64,000 nt of DNA from Coprobacillus cateniformis (lineage in GTDB: Bacteria > Bacillota_I > Bacilli_A > Erysipelotrichales > Coprobacillaceae), in contig NZ_WSNW01000001.1 of NCBI RefSeq assembly GCF_009767585.1, forward strand, positions 2,448,090-2,512,089, in the 5' to 3' direction. The notes under the pieces are model-generated. The model worked only from the letters and a program-made list of their open reading frames with translations, searched no databases and was not told the origin of the DNA. Below, piece after piece: positions 55,452-63,209 of this stretch (within the stretch, counting starts at the first letter, position 1; each line of letters begins with the position of its first letter). A program made the translations under genes and the position numbers.

Positions 55452-55691
55452 ATGATTGGAACAATTGCAGCAATTTTAACAACGCTATCTTTTTTACCAC
55501 AAGCATATCAAGTGATAAAAACAAAGGATACTTCAGGGATATCCTTAGGAATGTATACAATGTTTGTATTAGGTGTTTTTTTATGGATTATTCATGGTTG
55601 GAATGTTCAAGATTATAATCTTATTGGTGCCAATGCTATTACATTTGTATTTGCTATTATTATTTTATCTTATAAAATAAAATATAAATAA
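55452..55691 (+). CDS. SemiSWEET-type sugar transporter (PQ-loop)
   Basis: 79 residues, three TM helices. SFLPQAYQVIKTKDTSGIS (about 15-33) carries the PQ motif of the MtN3/SWEET family, and NAITFVFAII forms the last helix. SemiSWEETs dimerise to make a six-helix facilitative sugar channel. AATGGAGGAAG precedes ATG. The tandem RpiR genes lie divergently upstream, which suggests sugar-dependent control. Confidence 0.9.
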   Translation: MIGTIAAILTTLSFLPQAYQVIKTKDTSGISLGMYTMFVLGVFLWIIHGWNVQDYNLIGANAITFVFAIIILSYKIKYK

Positions 55692-55694
55692 TCT

Positions 55695-55723
55695 AAAAAG
55701 CAACTTATCTAGGGCTGCTTTTT
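55695..55723. terminator. Bidirectional terminator
   Basis: AAAAAGCA (55695-55702) pairs with TGCTTTTT (55716-55723); A/T tracts on both sides. Serves SemiSWEET and the convergent MATE gene, whose stop is at 55726. Confidence 0.75.
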
Positions 55724-55725
55724 GA

Positions 55726-57060
55726 TTATGTTTTCGTATGTAACCAATTTTCTTTCTTTATACCATATACAATACCTGTTAAATCAGCAATGAACCAGCC
55801 AATTGGGATTGCCCACCAAATGGCTACTGAACCAAATGCTGGTGCAAATAAATACGCCAGTACAACACGAAGACCTAAAGAAATAACAGTTAAGATCACT
55901 GAAATACCTGGTTTTCCTATACCACGATAATAACCGTAGAGAAGAAATAGACAACCGATGCCTAAATAACACATACCTTCTATTTGTAAATATTGAACTC
56001 CCTGACGAATCATTTCAACTTCTTCTGGATGAATAAAGATGAGCATCAATTCTTTAGCAAAGACAACAACCCCAAAAGAAATCATTAAACAGAAAATTGT
56101 TGATATACAAATAGCTGACTTTAAACCTTTTTGAATTCTTTCTTCTTGATGAGCACCTTTGTTTTGTGCAATGAAGGTTGAAAATGCGTTTCCAAAATCC
56201 TGCACAGGCATATAAGCAAAAGAATCAATTTTAACTGCTGCTGCAAAAGTCGACATCGTGATAACACCAAAACTGTTGACTAAACCTTGAATCATTAAGA
56301 TACCAAAATTCATTACTGATTGTTGAATACAAGTCAGCAATGAATAATCTCTTATTTTTCTAAAAATATCTATATCAAAGTGATAATGCTGTTTCTGTGG
56401 TAGAAGCTCTTTTTGAGTCATAAAAACATAAATCATGATTCCAATGCCGCTCATTGCTTGAGCAATAATAGTTGCAAGTGCAGCTCCACCAACACCTAAA
56501 TTTAAAGAAACAATAAAGAATATATCAAGGATAATATTCACAGTAGTAGCAATGGCTAAAAAGATTAAAGGGACTCTTGAGTTACCTAAAGCTCTTAAAA
56601 CACAAGAAAAATAATTATAAAGAAAGGTGAAGAAAAAACCAAAAAAGATTATCCATAAGTAATCATATGTTTGCTGATAAATATCTGTAGGAATATTGAG
56701 AAAGGTTAAGATTGGATGAATACATAATAAACATAATATCTCAATAATCACAGCAAGCACTGCAATTCCTATAAAAGAAACAAAAAATGAAGTTTTCATT
56801 TTATCAACTTCTTTGGCTCCAAACAACATTGAAAATAAAATTCCACTCCCCATACATAAGCCTAAAATGATAGATGTTAAAAAAGTCATAATCGTAAATG
56901 ATGATCCAACTGCTGCCAAAGCATGTGAACCAAGATATTGCCCAACAATAAAAGTATCGGCAATATTATAAAATTGTTGTAATAAATTTCCTAAAATCAT
57001 TGGTAAAGAAAAAAATAATAATGACTTTGTAATATGTCCTTTTGTTAATTGATGATTCAT
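55726..57060 (-). CDS. MATE family efflux transporter
   Basis: 444 residues with 12 TM helices. The MatE halves start with LLFFSLPMILGNLLQQFYNI (about 11-30) and VTMSTFAAAVKIDSFAYMP (about 260-280 region); both contain the family pattern of small residues and Asp/Asn in TM1 (NIADTFIVGQYLG). It exports cationic drugs or metabolites using Na+ or H+. It is divergent from a TetR gene with a palindrome between, which suggests TetR control. Confidence 0.92.
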   Translation of the reverse strand: MNHQLTKGHITKSLLFFSLPMILGNLLQQFYNIADTFIVGQYLGSHALAAVGSSFTIMTFLTSIILGLCMGSGILFSMLFGAKEVDKMKTSFFVSFIGIAVLAVIIEILCLLCIHPILTFLNIPTDIYQQTYDYLWIIFFGFFFTFLYNYFSCVLRALGNSRVPLIFLAIATTVNIILDIFFIVSLNLGVGGAALATIIAQAMSGIGIMIYVFMTQKELLPQKQHYHFDIDIFRKIRDYSLLTCIQQSVMNFGILMIQGLVNSFGVITMSTFAAAVKIDSFAYMPVQDFGNAFSTFIAQNKGAHQEERIQKGLKSAICISTIFCLMISFGVVVFAKELMLIFIHPEEVEMIRQGVQYLQIEGMCYLGIGCLFLLYGYYRGIGKPGISVILTVISLGLRVVLAYLFAPAFGSVAIWWAIPIGWFIADLTGIVYGIKKENWLHTKT

Positions 57061-57079
57061 ATTGACACCTCATACAGTT

Positions 57080-57107
57080 ATGATAGACGAAAAGGATAAA
57101 ATGTCAA
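57080..57107 (-). promoter_or_regulatory. Promoter of the MATE gene
   Basis: On the minus strand TTGACA (57107-57102), 16 bases, TATCAT (57085-57080). The start codon lies 20 bases beyond the -10. Confidence 0.65.
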
Positions 57108-57129
57108 TGATATTTAAGGAAAAAAGATG

Positions 57130-57158
57130 TTGATTAGTTTATAGAGAAGGAATATAAT
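57130..57158 (+). promoter_or_regulatory. Promoter of the first TetR gene
   Basis: TTGATT (57130-57135), 17 bases, TATAAT (57153-57158). The palindromic operator candidate begins 4 bases after it, over the start point. Confidence 0.75.
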
Positions 57159-57161
57159 TTG

Positions 57162-57179
57162 AATGAATAAATATTCATT
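57162..57179. promoter_or_regulatory. Candidate TetR operator (AATGAATA-AA-TATTCATT)
   Basis: AATGAATA and TATTCATT are perfect inverted repeats separated by AA, 18 bases in all, located at the transcription start of the TetR gene. TGAATA..TATTCA is the kind of operator used by Gram-positive TetR proteins. Binding here would repress the regulator gene, and perhaps the MATE gene 55 bases away. Confidence 0.6.
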
Positions 57180-57196
57180 TAAAAAAGGAGGTAAAT

Positions 57197-57817
57197 ATGC
57201 CAAAATCACCAGAGAGATGTCAAGAAATACGTCAAGAGATGCGATCTAAAATTTTACATGAATCTATGCTTTATTTTGCAAAAAATGGATTCTCAGGAAC
57301 AAAAATAAGTGATTTGTCTCAATATATTGGAATTGCTCAAGGAACAATATATGTTTATTTTCAGTCTAAGGAAGATTTGTTCCAAGAAATTTTTTCAATT
57401 GTTAATAATCATCAGGATATCAATGATATGAAATGTTTAACGTATCTGCCTATTTCAGCAAAACAAAAAATTCTTCAATTATCTCATAGTCTTATGCAAA
57501 GATTAGAACAAGATGAAAGTTATGCAGCCAAGATTACCTTAAATACACAGATGATGTTTGAAAAGAATGACTTTCGTTCAAGGGATACGACTTATCAATC
57601 AGAACTTTACAAATATGTTGCAAAAATCATAAAACAGGGTCAAAAGGAAAAAACTGTCGTTACAGGATCAGCGATGAAATTGGCTGATTATTACTGGGGG
57701 GTTATCTACCTTTACGCATTAAAAAAATTATTTACAACAAAATATGAAATGATTTCAGCTAATGATCTGGCACGTATTTTGTTAAAAGATGAAACAAAGA
57801 AAGGATCGGAAATTTGA
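57197..57817 (+). CDS. TetR/AcrR family transcription regulator
   Basis: 206 residues. HTH at about 20-66: ESMLYFAKNGFSGTKISDLSQYIGIAQGTIYVYFQSKEDLFQEI is a typical TetR_N domain. The C-terminal part is a helical ligand and dimer domain, with no recognised subfamily. AAAAAAGGAGG precedes ATG. The SDR gene starts 1-2 bases after its stop, so they form an operon, and the MATE pump is divergent. A drug-responsive repressor of the pump is the simplest model. Confidence 0.9.
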   Translation: MPKSPERCQEIRQEMRSKILHESMLYFAKNGFSGTKISDLSQYIGIAQGTIYVYFQSKEDLFQEIFSIVNNHQDINDMKCLTYLPISAKQKILQLSHSLMQRLEQDESYAAKITLNTQMMFEKNDFRSRDTTYQSELYKYVAKIIKQGQKEKTVVTGSAMKLADYYWGVIYLYALKKLFTTKYEMISANDLARILLKDETKKGSEI

Positions 57818-57818
57818 A

Positions 57819-58604
57819 TTGAAAAATCAGTGTATACATCAAAAAATTGCAATTGTAACAGGTGCTAGTGGGGGGATTGGAAAAGAGTTTGTTTGTGAAT
57901 TGATGAAAGAAGATATTGATAAAATTTGGGTTGTTGGAAGAAATGCTGAAAGGTTGTCTCTCCTTCAAAAACAATATGGAGATAAGATTGTTTGTGTTTG
58001 TAAGGACTTAACTGATTCTCAAGATCTATTGTCAATAGAGGCTTTGTTGGTTGAACAGAATGTTATTATCTCTTATTTGATTAATAATGCAGGTATAGCT
58101 CAGATGAAACCTTCAAAAGATTTACAGCCTCAAGAAATAGAAAAAACAATTCTTTTGAACTGTTATGCTCCAGTTGTGTTAACGAATATTTGTCTTCCTT
58201 TTATGAAAAAAGGTAGCATTGTCATGAATATATCTTCAGCTTCAGCTTTTCAACCTGTGCCCTATATTAATTTATATGCAGCTACAAAATCTTTTGAAAA
58301 AAGTTATTCTCTAGCTTTAAATGAAGAATTGAAAAATTTAGGAATAAATGTAATAGCAGTATGTCCAAGTTGGGTAGATACAGATATGCTCATCAGAGAA
58401 ATTCATGGCAAAAAGGTAAAATTTCCTGGAATTGTTACACCAAAACAAGTTGTGATCAAGGCTATGGAAGATGCAAAAATGGGGAAAGAGCTATCTATTT
58501 GTTCGATATATGTCAAGTGTCAATATTTTTATGCTAAATTTATGCCACGACAATGGATTATGAAGATATGGATGAGGTCGTTAAGAAAACTGGATCATAA
58601 TTAG
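57819..58604 (+). CDS. Short-chain dehydrogenase/reductase (SDR)
   Basis: 261 residues from TTG at 57819, with AAAGGATCGG 9-10 bases upstream; an ATG at 57789 lacks a site and would overlap the TetR gene by 29 bases. Cofactor loop TGASGGIGKEF (about 15-25), NNAG motif (about 85), catalytic Ser in NISSASAFQ, and YxxxK in LYAATKSFEKS (about 158-162). NAD(P)-dependent reduction or oxidation of an unknown carbonyl or alcohol. Co-transcribed with the TetR gene; may modify the compound the pump exports. Confidence 0.85.
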   Translation: MKNQCIHQKIAIVTGASGGIGKEFVCELMKEDIDKIWVVGRNAERLSLLQKQYGDKIVCVCKDLTDSQDLLSIEALLVEQNVIISYLINNAGIAQMKPSKDLQPQEIEKTILLNCYAPVVLTNICLPFMKKGSIVMNISSASAFQPVPYINLYAATKSFEKSYSLALNEELKNLGINVIAVCPSWVDTDMLIREIHGKKVKFPGIVTPKQVVIKAMEDAKMGKELSICSIYVKCQYFYAKFMPRQWIMKIWMRSLRKLDHN

Positions 58605-58636
58605 AGAGATTTATATATTAATATGCAATTACTGAC

Positions 58637-58665
58637 TTGACAAAAATGAGAAAACATTATAACAT
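58637..58665 (+). promoter_or_regulatory. Promoter of the second TetR gene
   Basis: TTGACA (58637-58642), 17 bases, TAACAT (58660-58665); TATAAC at 58658-58663 is an alternative -10. The operator palindrome covers the -10, as expected for autorepression. Confidence 0.7.
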
Positions 58666-58678
58666 AACATTGTTATGT
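58662..58678. promoter_or_regulatory. TetR operator O1 (ACATAACA-T-TGTTATGT)
   Basis: A perfect 17-bp palindrome with one central base. The same half-sites occur again at 59329-59353 in front of the ABC genes. The gene between the two sites encodes a TetR protein, so this is very likely its operator. Confidence 0.85.
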
Positions 58679-58693
58679 GAGGTGATGAACAGA

Positions 58694-59311
58694 GTGCAAA
58701 AAGAAGATACAAGAGAGCGGTTATTGTTTTTTGCTAAACAGGAGTTTCTAGAAGTTGGTTATCAAAAATCATCACTACGGAAAATTTGTAAAAATGCAGG
58801 AGTGACGACAGGAGCATTATATTTTTTCTTCAAGGATAAGGCAGATTTGTTTGATGCTTTAGTCCGTGATTTTGCAGATGAAATCATGACATTATTAAAA
58901 GAACATTCTTCACAAGAGGAAGCAATGCATCAAAAGCAATTTGACCATACAATTACATTGGATATTTCTTTTGGGAAAGAACTGATATCAACTTATTATG
59001 CTCATCAGGATATTGGACAGTTATTGATTAATTGTTCTCAAGGTACAGTATATGAAGATTATTTTGAACAAATTCGCCAATTTATAGAAGCACGTATTCT
59101 GGTTGTTTTAGAAAAATTATTAGATTTTCCCAATCCTGTATTTAATGAATGTACATTACATTGGTTATCACATTTACAAGTTCATTCATTTTTACATGTA
59201 TTATCTCATAATTATAGTGAAGAAAAGGCTTTACAACAAATTGAAATTGTTGTTACCTTTTTAAGAAATGGATTTAATTCTTTAATGGAAGAGGCTTTAT
59301 TGAGAAAGTAA
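58694..59311 (+). CDS. TetR/AcrR family transcription regulator of the ABC genes
   Basis: 205 residues from GTG at 58694, 8 bases after GAGGTGA; ATGs further upstream lie over the promoter or the ribosome site. The TetR_N domain is at about 5-52 (RERLLFFAKQEFLEVGYQKS and ACVTTGALYFFFKDKADLF-like sequence NAGVTTGALYFFFKDKADL). The remainder is a helical effector domain rich in His and aromatic residues. Identical palindromes before this gene and before the ABC genes indicate that it represses both. Confidence 0.9.
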   Translation: MQKEDTRERLLFFAKQEFLEVGYQKSSLRKICKNAGVTTGALYFFFKDKADLFDALVRDFADEIMTLLKEHSSQEEAMHQKQFDHTITLDISFGKELISTYYAHQDIGQLLINCSQGTVYEDYFEQIRQFIEARILVVLEKLLDFPNPVFNECTLHWLSHLQVHSFLHVLSHNYSEEKALQQIEIVVTFLRNGFNSLMEEALLRK

Positions 59312-59328
59312 TTCCTTTTCTTTTTCAG

Positions 59329-59353
59329 CATAACATAACACTGTTATGTTATG
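59329..59353. promoter_or_regulatory. TetR operator O2, extended 25-bp palindrome before the ABC genes
   Basis: CATAACATAACA (59329-59340), a central C, then TGTTATGTTATG (59342-59353): a perfect inverted repeat that contains the O1 half-sites ACATAACA and TGTTATGT and extends them. It ends 27 bases before the ATPase start codon. Confidence 0.85.
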
Positions 59354-59379
59354 GAATAAATATGATAGGAGGAGTTTTC

Positions 59380-60078
59380 ATGTATTTAAATGTTAAAGGT
59401 GTTAAAAAGTTTTATGGGCAGGGTGAAGGTCGTATTATGGTTTTAAAGGGGATTGAATGTATCATTGAGAAAGGTGAGATATGTGTTTTACTGGGACCTT
59501 CTGGTTCAGGGAAATCAACGTTATTGAATTTAATTGGTGGAATTGAGGATATTGATGAAGGAAGTATTTTTGTTGATCAACAAGATTTAGGGGTCATGTC
59601 TTCAAAAGAATTAGGACAGTATCGTCGAAAGACACTGGGGTTTATTTTTCAGTCTTATCATCTTGTTCCTCATTTAACTGTTAAAGAAAATATTGAATCT
59701 GGAGCCTATTTAAGTTCATCACCAATTGATATTCATGATCTTTTACTAAAGTTAGGGCTAGAGGAACATAAAAATAAATATCCTAATCAATTATCAGGTG
59801 GTCAGCAACAACGAACAGCTATTGGACGTGCTTTAGCAAAAAATCCAAGTCTTTTATTATGTGATGAACCAACAGGGGCATTGGATTATTACACATCAAA
59901 AGATATCTTAGAACTTCTAGAACGGTTACACCAAGATTATGGAACAACAATTTTAATTGTGACACATAATGATGCTATTGCTAAAATGGCTCACCGTATT
60001 ATGTATTTAAAAGATGGTCAAATTGTCAATATCCAAATGAATCCTCAGCCTATGGCTGTGAAAGATATTGAATGGTAG
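59380..60078 (+). CDS. ABC transporter ATPase (MacB/LolD type)
   Basis: 232 residues from ATG at 59380 (AGGAGGAG 9 bases upstream); the frame start at 59362 lies in the ribosome site. Walker A GPSGSGKST (about 39-47), Q-loop FIFQSYHLVPHLT, signature LSGGQQQRTA (about 137-146), Walker B LLLCDEPTGALD and switch His in IVTHND. It drives the FtsX-like permease encoded next, whose start codon immediately follows. Controlled by operator O2. Confidence 0.93.
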   Translation: MYLNVKGVKKFYGQGEGRIMVLKGIECIIEKGEICVLLGPSGSGKSTLLNLIGGIEDIDEGSIFVDQQDLGVMSSKELGQYRRKTLGFIFQSYHLVPHLTVKENIESGAYLSSSPIDIHDLLLKLGLEEHKNKYPNQLSGGQQQRTAIGRALAKNPSLLLCDEPTGALDYYTSKDILELLERLHQDYGTTILIVTHNDAIAKMAHRIMYLKDGQIVNIQMNPQPMAVKDIEW

Positions 60079-60087
60079 GTGATAATG

Positions 60088-62334
60088 ATGAGAAATCCAC
60101 TCCATAAGACTCTCAAAAAGGAGTTTAAACAAAATATTGCAAGATATTTATCAATTATGATTATTCTAGTTGTGATGATTAGTGCTGTTTCAGGATTCTT
60201 AACAGTTGCTTATGGTTACAAAGATGCTTTAAAAGAGAATCAGATATCAAGTCATGTTGAAGATGGACAATTCATTGTTACAAATAAAATGAATCAGAAA
60301 ACAATTGATGAAATTCAAAAAAAGTCTTTACAAATCTATGAGAATTTCTATAGTGAACAAGACATCAAGGAAGACACAACGCTCCGTTTATTTAAAAATC
60401 GTGACTATGTCAATCAAGCCACTCTTCATACTGGGCGTTTACCAGAAAATGATCAAGAAATAGCACTTGATAGATTATTTGCATTAAAGAATAACTATGA
60501 AGTGGGGACAACCATTCGGATTGACCACTACAGTGTTACAATTGTGGGATTGATTTCTGTCCCTGATTATAGTGCATTAATTGAAAAAAGTAATGATTTA
60601 ATGATGGATCCTATCCATTTTGGTATAGGTATTGTTGATGATAAAAGTTTTGACTACTATAGTGAATCAAATATCAATTACCAATATAGCTATATCAATA
60701 CAACATCACTTAGTGAAAAGCAGAATTATGATCAGTTAAATGATATTAAAGACATATGTCAGAAAAATGGTTATCAAATCTCACAAATGTTGACAGCTGA
60801 AATGAATCAATGTATTTCATTTTTACCCAATGATATGGGCAGTGATATTCCAATGATTCAAACATTACTTTATATTATGGTTGTCATTCTAGCTTTTATC
60901 TTTGTAGTGATTAGTCAGACAATTATTGAAGAACAGGCACCAGTCATAGGAACATTATTATCTAATGGTTATACCAAAAGAGAAATCGTTCATCATTATA
61001 TGATGTTACCAATGCTCATTTCACTTACAGCAAGCCTTATAGGGAATATTATTGGATATACATTATTTCCACCAGTATTTTCAAATATGTACAATAATAG
61101 TTATTGTTTACCACCATTAACTATACATTTTATGTTGGAAGCATTTCTTTCAACAACTGTCATACCTTTTGTCTTTATGATGGTCGTTTTGTATATAATG
61201 CTCAATTATAAACTTCGTATATCACCTTTACGATTATTAAGGAGAGATTTACGTCAACATAAAAAGAGAAAATATATATATCTTAAAAACAAATCATTTA
61301 TAAAACGTTTTCAAAAACGTATTATCATTCAAAATAAAGGAACTTATGTGATGCTGTTCTTTGGTATTTTCTTTGCGAGTTTTATCTTTATCTTTGGTTT
61401 TATGATGACACCTTCAATTGATCATTACCTTGAAAATGTGGAAAGGAGTATACATGCTGATTATCAATATATTTTAAAGGCACCAATAGAAATTAAGGAT
61501 GCTGAAAAGGCAACAGTGACAACTTTAGAAACCAATTATCATCAAGCAGATTTAGATCTAGATGTGACATTTTATGGAATAAGTGAAAAAAGTCAATATT
61601 ATCAACTTGATTTACCAAGCCAAAAGAATCATATAATTATGAGTTATGATTTAGGTCATAAATTGAATCTTCAAGAGGGTGACAGTGTTCGTTTTACAAA
61701 TCCTTATACAGAAAAGAATTATGATTTGATTGTTGATAGAATCAATGAAGATAAAGGCGTTCTTGCTGCTTTCATGTCACAAGAGTTATGTAATGAGCTT
61801 TTAAGTGAAGATCATAATTATTTTAATGCTTATCTTTCTAATCGAAAATTAAATATAAATGAACAGTATATTTTATCAACAATAACAAAAGATGATATGA
61901 CAAAGATTGGGGAACAGATGACAACAACCTTTGCTCAATTGATTCCTATTATGACAAGTGTTTCATTGGTTATATATTTTGTTGTCATTTATATTTTAAC
62001 CAAGCTTGTTTTAGACCGTAATACGCTTTATATGTCATTTTTAAAAGTCATGGGTTATGAAAATAAAGAGATTAAGAAGATTTATCTACAGGCAACGACT
62101 CCAATTGTAGTGATATCATTATTCATTTCATTACCATTATGTATTATAGGTTTAAATCAATTGTTATTGTTTGCATTTATGCAATTTGCAGGTTATATGG
62201 AAGCTTATATTCCTTATTATTTGTATGGGATGGTATTTATTGTAGGATTGACAACTTATTATATTGTTAACTTTGTTTTAACCAAACAAATTCAAAGAAT
62301 AGATTTAGGTGAATCTTTGAAAGATATGGAATAA
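60088..62334 (+). CDS. FtsX-like ABC permease
   Basis: 748 residues from ATG at 60088 (AGGTGA upstream; 60085 also possible). One TM at about 16-36 is followed by an extracytoplasmic MacB-like domain (about 40-260). Three TM helices (about 265-385) form the first FtsX core, a fourth (about 420-440) begins the second half, a second extracytoplasmic domain covers about 455-620, and the last three TM helices (about 630-740) close the chain. The layout is that of two-FtsX-domain permeases of the lantibiotic/antimicrobial-peptide or lipid export type. Works with the ATPase; substrate unknown. Confidence 0.88.
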   Translation: MRNPLHKTLKKEFKQNIARYLSIMIILVVMISAVSGFLTVAYGYKDALKENQISSHVEDGQFIVTNKMNQKTIDEIQKKSLQIYENFYSEQDIKEDTTLRLFKNRDYVNQATLHTGRLPENDQEIALDRLFALKNNYEVGTTIRIDHYSVTIVGLISVPDYSALIEKSNDLMMDPIHFGIGIVDDKSFDYYSESNINYQYSYINTTSLSEKQNYDQLNDIKDICQKNGYQISQMLTAEMNQCISFLPNDMGSDIPMIQTLLYIMVVILAFIFVVISQTIIEEQAPVIGTLLSNGYTKREIVHHYMMLPMLISLTASLIGNIIGYTLFPPVFSNMYNNSYCLPPLTIHFMLEAFLSTTVIPFVFMMVVLYIMLNYKLRISPLRLLRRDLRQHKKRKYIYLKNKSFIKRFQKRIIIQNKGTYVMLFFGIFFASFIFIFGFMMTPSIDHYLENVERSIHADYQYILKAPIEIKDAEKATVTTLETNYHQADLDLDVTFYGISEKSQYYQLDLPSQKNHIIMSYDLGHKLNLQEGDSVRFTNPYTEKNYDLIVDRINEDKGVLAAFMSQELCNELLSEDHNYFNAYLSNRKLNINEQYILSTITKDDMTKIGEQMTTTFAQLIPIMTSVSLVIYFVVIYILTKLVLDRNTLYMSFLKVMGYENKEIKKIYLQATTPIVVISLFISLPLCIIGLNQLLLFAFMQFAGYMEAYIPYYLYGMVFIVGLTTYYIVNFVLTKQIQRIDLGESLKDME

Positions 62335-62357
62335 CATGGGCACATGTTATTCTTTTT
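62329..62357 (+). terminator. Rho-independent terminator overlapping the permease stop
   Basis: GAATAACATG (62329-62338) pairs with CATGTTATTC (62343-62352), then TTTTT. The TAA stop lies in the left arm. Confidence 0.85.
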
Positions 62358-62384
62358 GCAATCTTTTTCTTTTTGAAATTAGTT

Positions 62385-62413
62385 TTGGAATATATTCATA
62401 AATAAGGTATAAT
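62385..62413 (+). promoter_or_regulatory. Promoter of the third RpiR gene
   Basis: TTGGAA (62385-62390), 17 bases, TATAAT (62408-62413), 24 bases before the start codon. Confidence 0.7.
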
Positions 62414-62437
62414 AAAAGAAATGAAAAGGAGAATGTT

Positions 62438-63208
62438 ATGGACTTTTTATCAAATATTAATTTAAAGAAAAATACCTTAACTAAGAATGAATTAAAAGCA
62501 TGTGAACTGATTTTAATGGACTTAAATAAAGTCCAAATGTATTCATTAACAGAGATGTCAGAGAAAATTAAAATTACGAAAACGACCATTTTAAGGTTTT
62601 GTCAGAAAATGGGATATAGTGGTTATACAGAGTTTAGATATGATTGTGTGAAATATGTAAACAGTTTAAGTAATGCTGAAAGAGTTATTGAAGATGAAAA
62701 TGAAAAAATTATGAATGTTGAAAAGATTTATATGGATACAATTAAACTCTTGCATTATACATTAAATGATGAAATTTTAACGAGATTAGCCAATAATATA
62801 AAGTCTGCTAGGAAAATCAAATGTGTTGGTGAAATTAATTCAGAAGTCAGTTGTTTGCAATTAAAATATGCTTTGGCTATGTATGGTATTGATGCAGATG
62901 TATTGCCAAGTTCATCACATGTCAAAGCTTGTGATTTAATGATTAATGAACAAGACTTATTGGTCGTTATGTCAGCTGGAGCAAAAAGTGAAATTGTTAA
63001 AGAAAGTTTTGAACTTAAAGAAAATAATGGTTGTCAGATTGCTTTAATTACCATGAACCCATCAACTTCATTAGAAGAAGTGGCTGACTTGTTTGTATTA
63101 CTTCCAAGTGTAGCAACACTTAAGAATAAATCATTATTAGATAGTGTTCCTATTTATTCAGTCTTTGTCGAAATCTTACTTCATTACTTAAATGAAGAGG
63201 TTCAATAA
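62438..63208 (+). CDS. MurR/RpiR family transcription regulator
   Basis: 256 residues. HTH_6 at about 1-75 with LTEMSEKIKITKTTILRFCQ, then a SIS domain at about 110-230 (KIKCVGEINSEVSC, DLLVVMSAGAKSEIVKE). AAAGGAGAATGTT precedes ATG. The following gene starts one base after the stop, so the two form an operon. Sugar phosphate ligand and target genes unknown. It differs from the pair at 53-55 kb. Confidence 0.88.
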   Translation: MDFLSNINLKKNTLTKNELKACELILMDLNKVQMYSLTEMSEKIKITKTTILRFCQKMGYSGYTEFRYDCVKYVNSLSNAERVIEDENEKIMNVEKIYMDTIKLLHYTLNDEILTRLANNIKSARKIKCVGEINSEVSCLQLKYALAMYGIDADVLPSSSHVKACDLMINEQDLLVVMSAGAKSEIVKESFELKENNGCQIALITMNPSTSLEEVADLFVLLPSVATLKNKSLLDSVPIYSVFVEILLHYLNEEVQ

Positions 63209-63209
63209 A

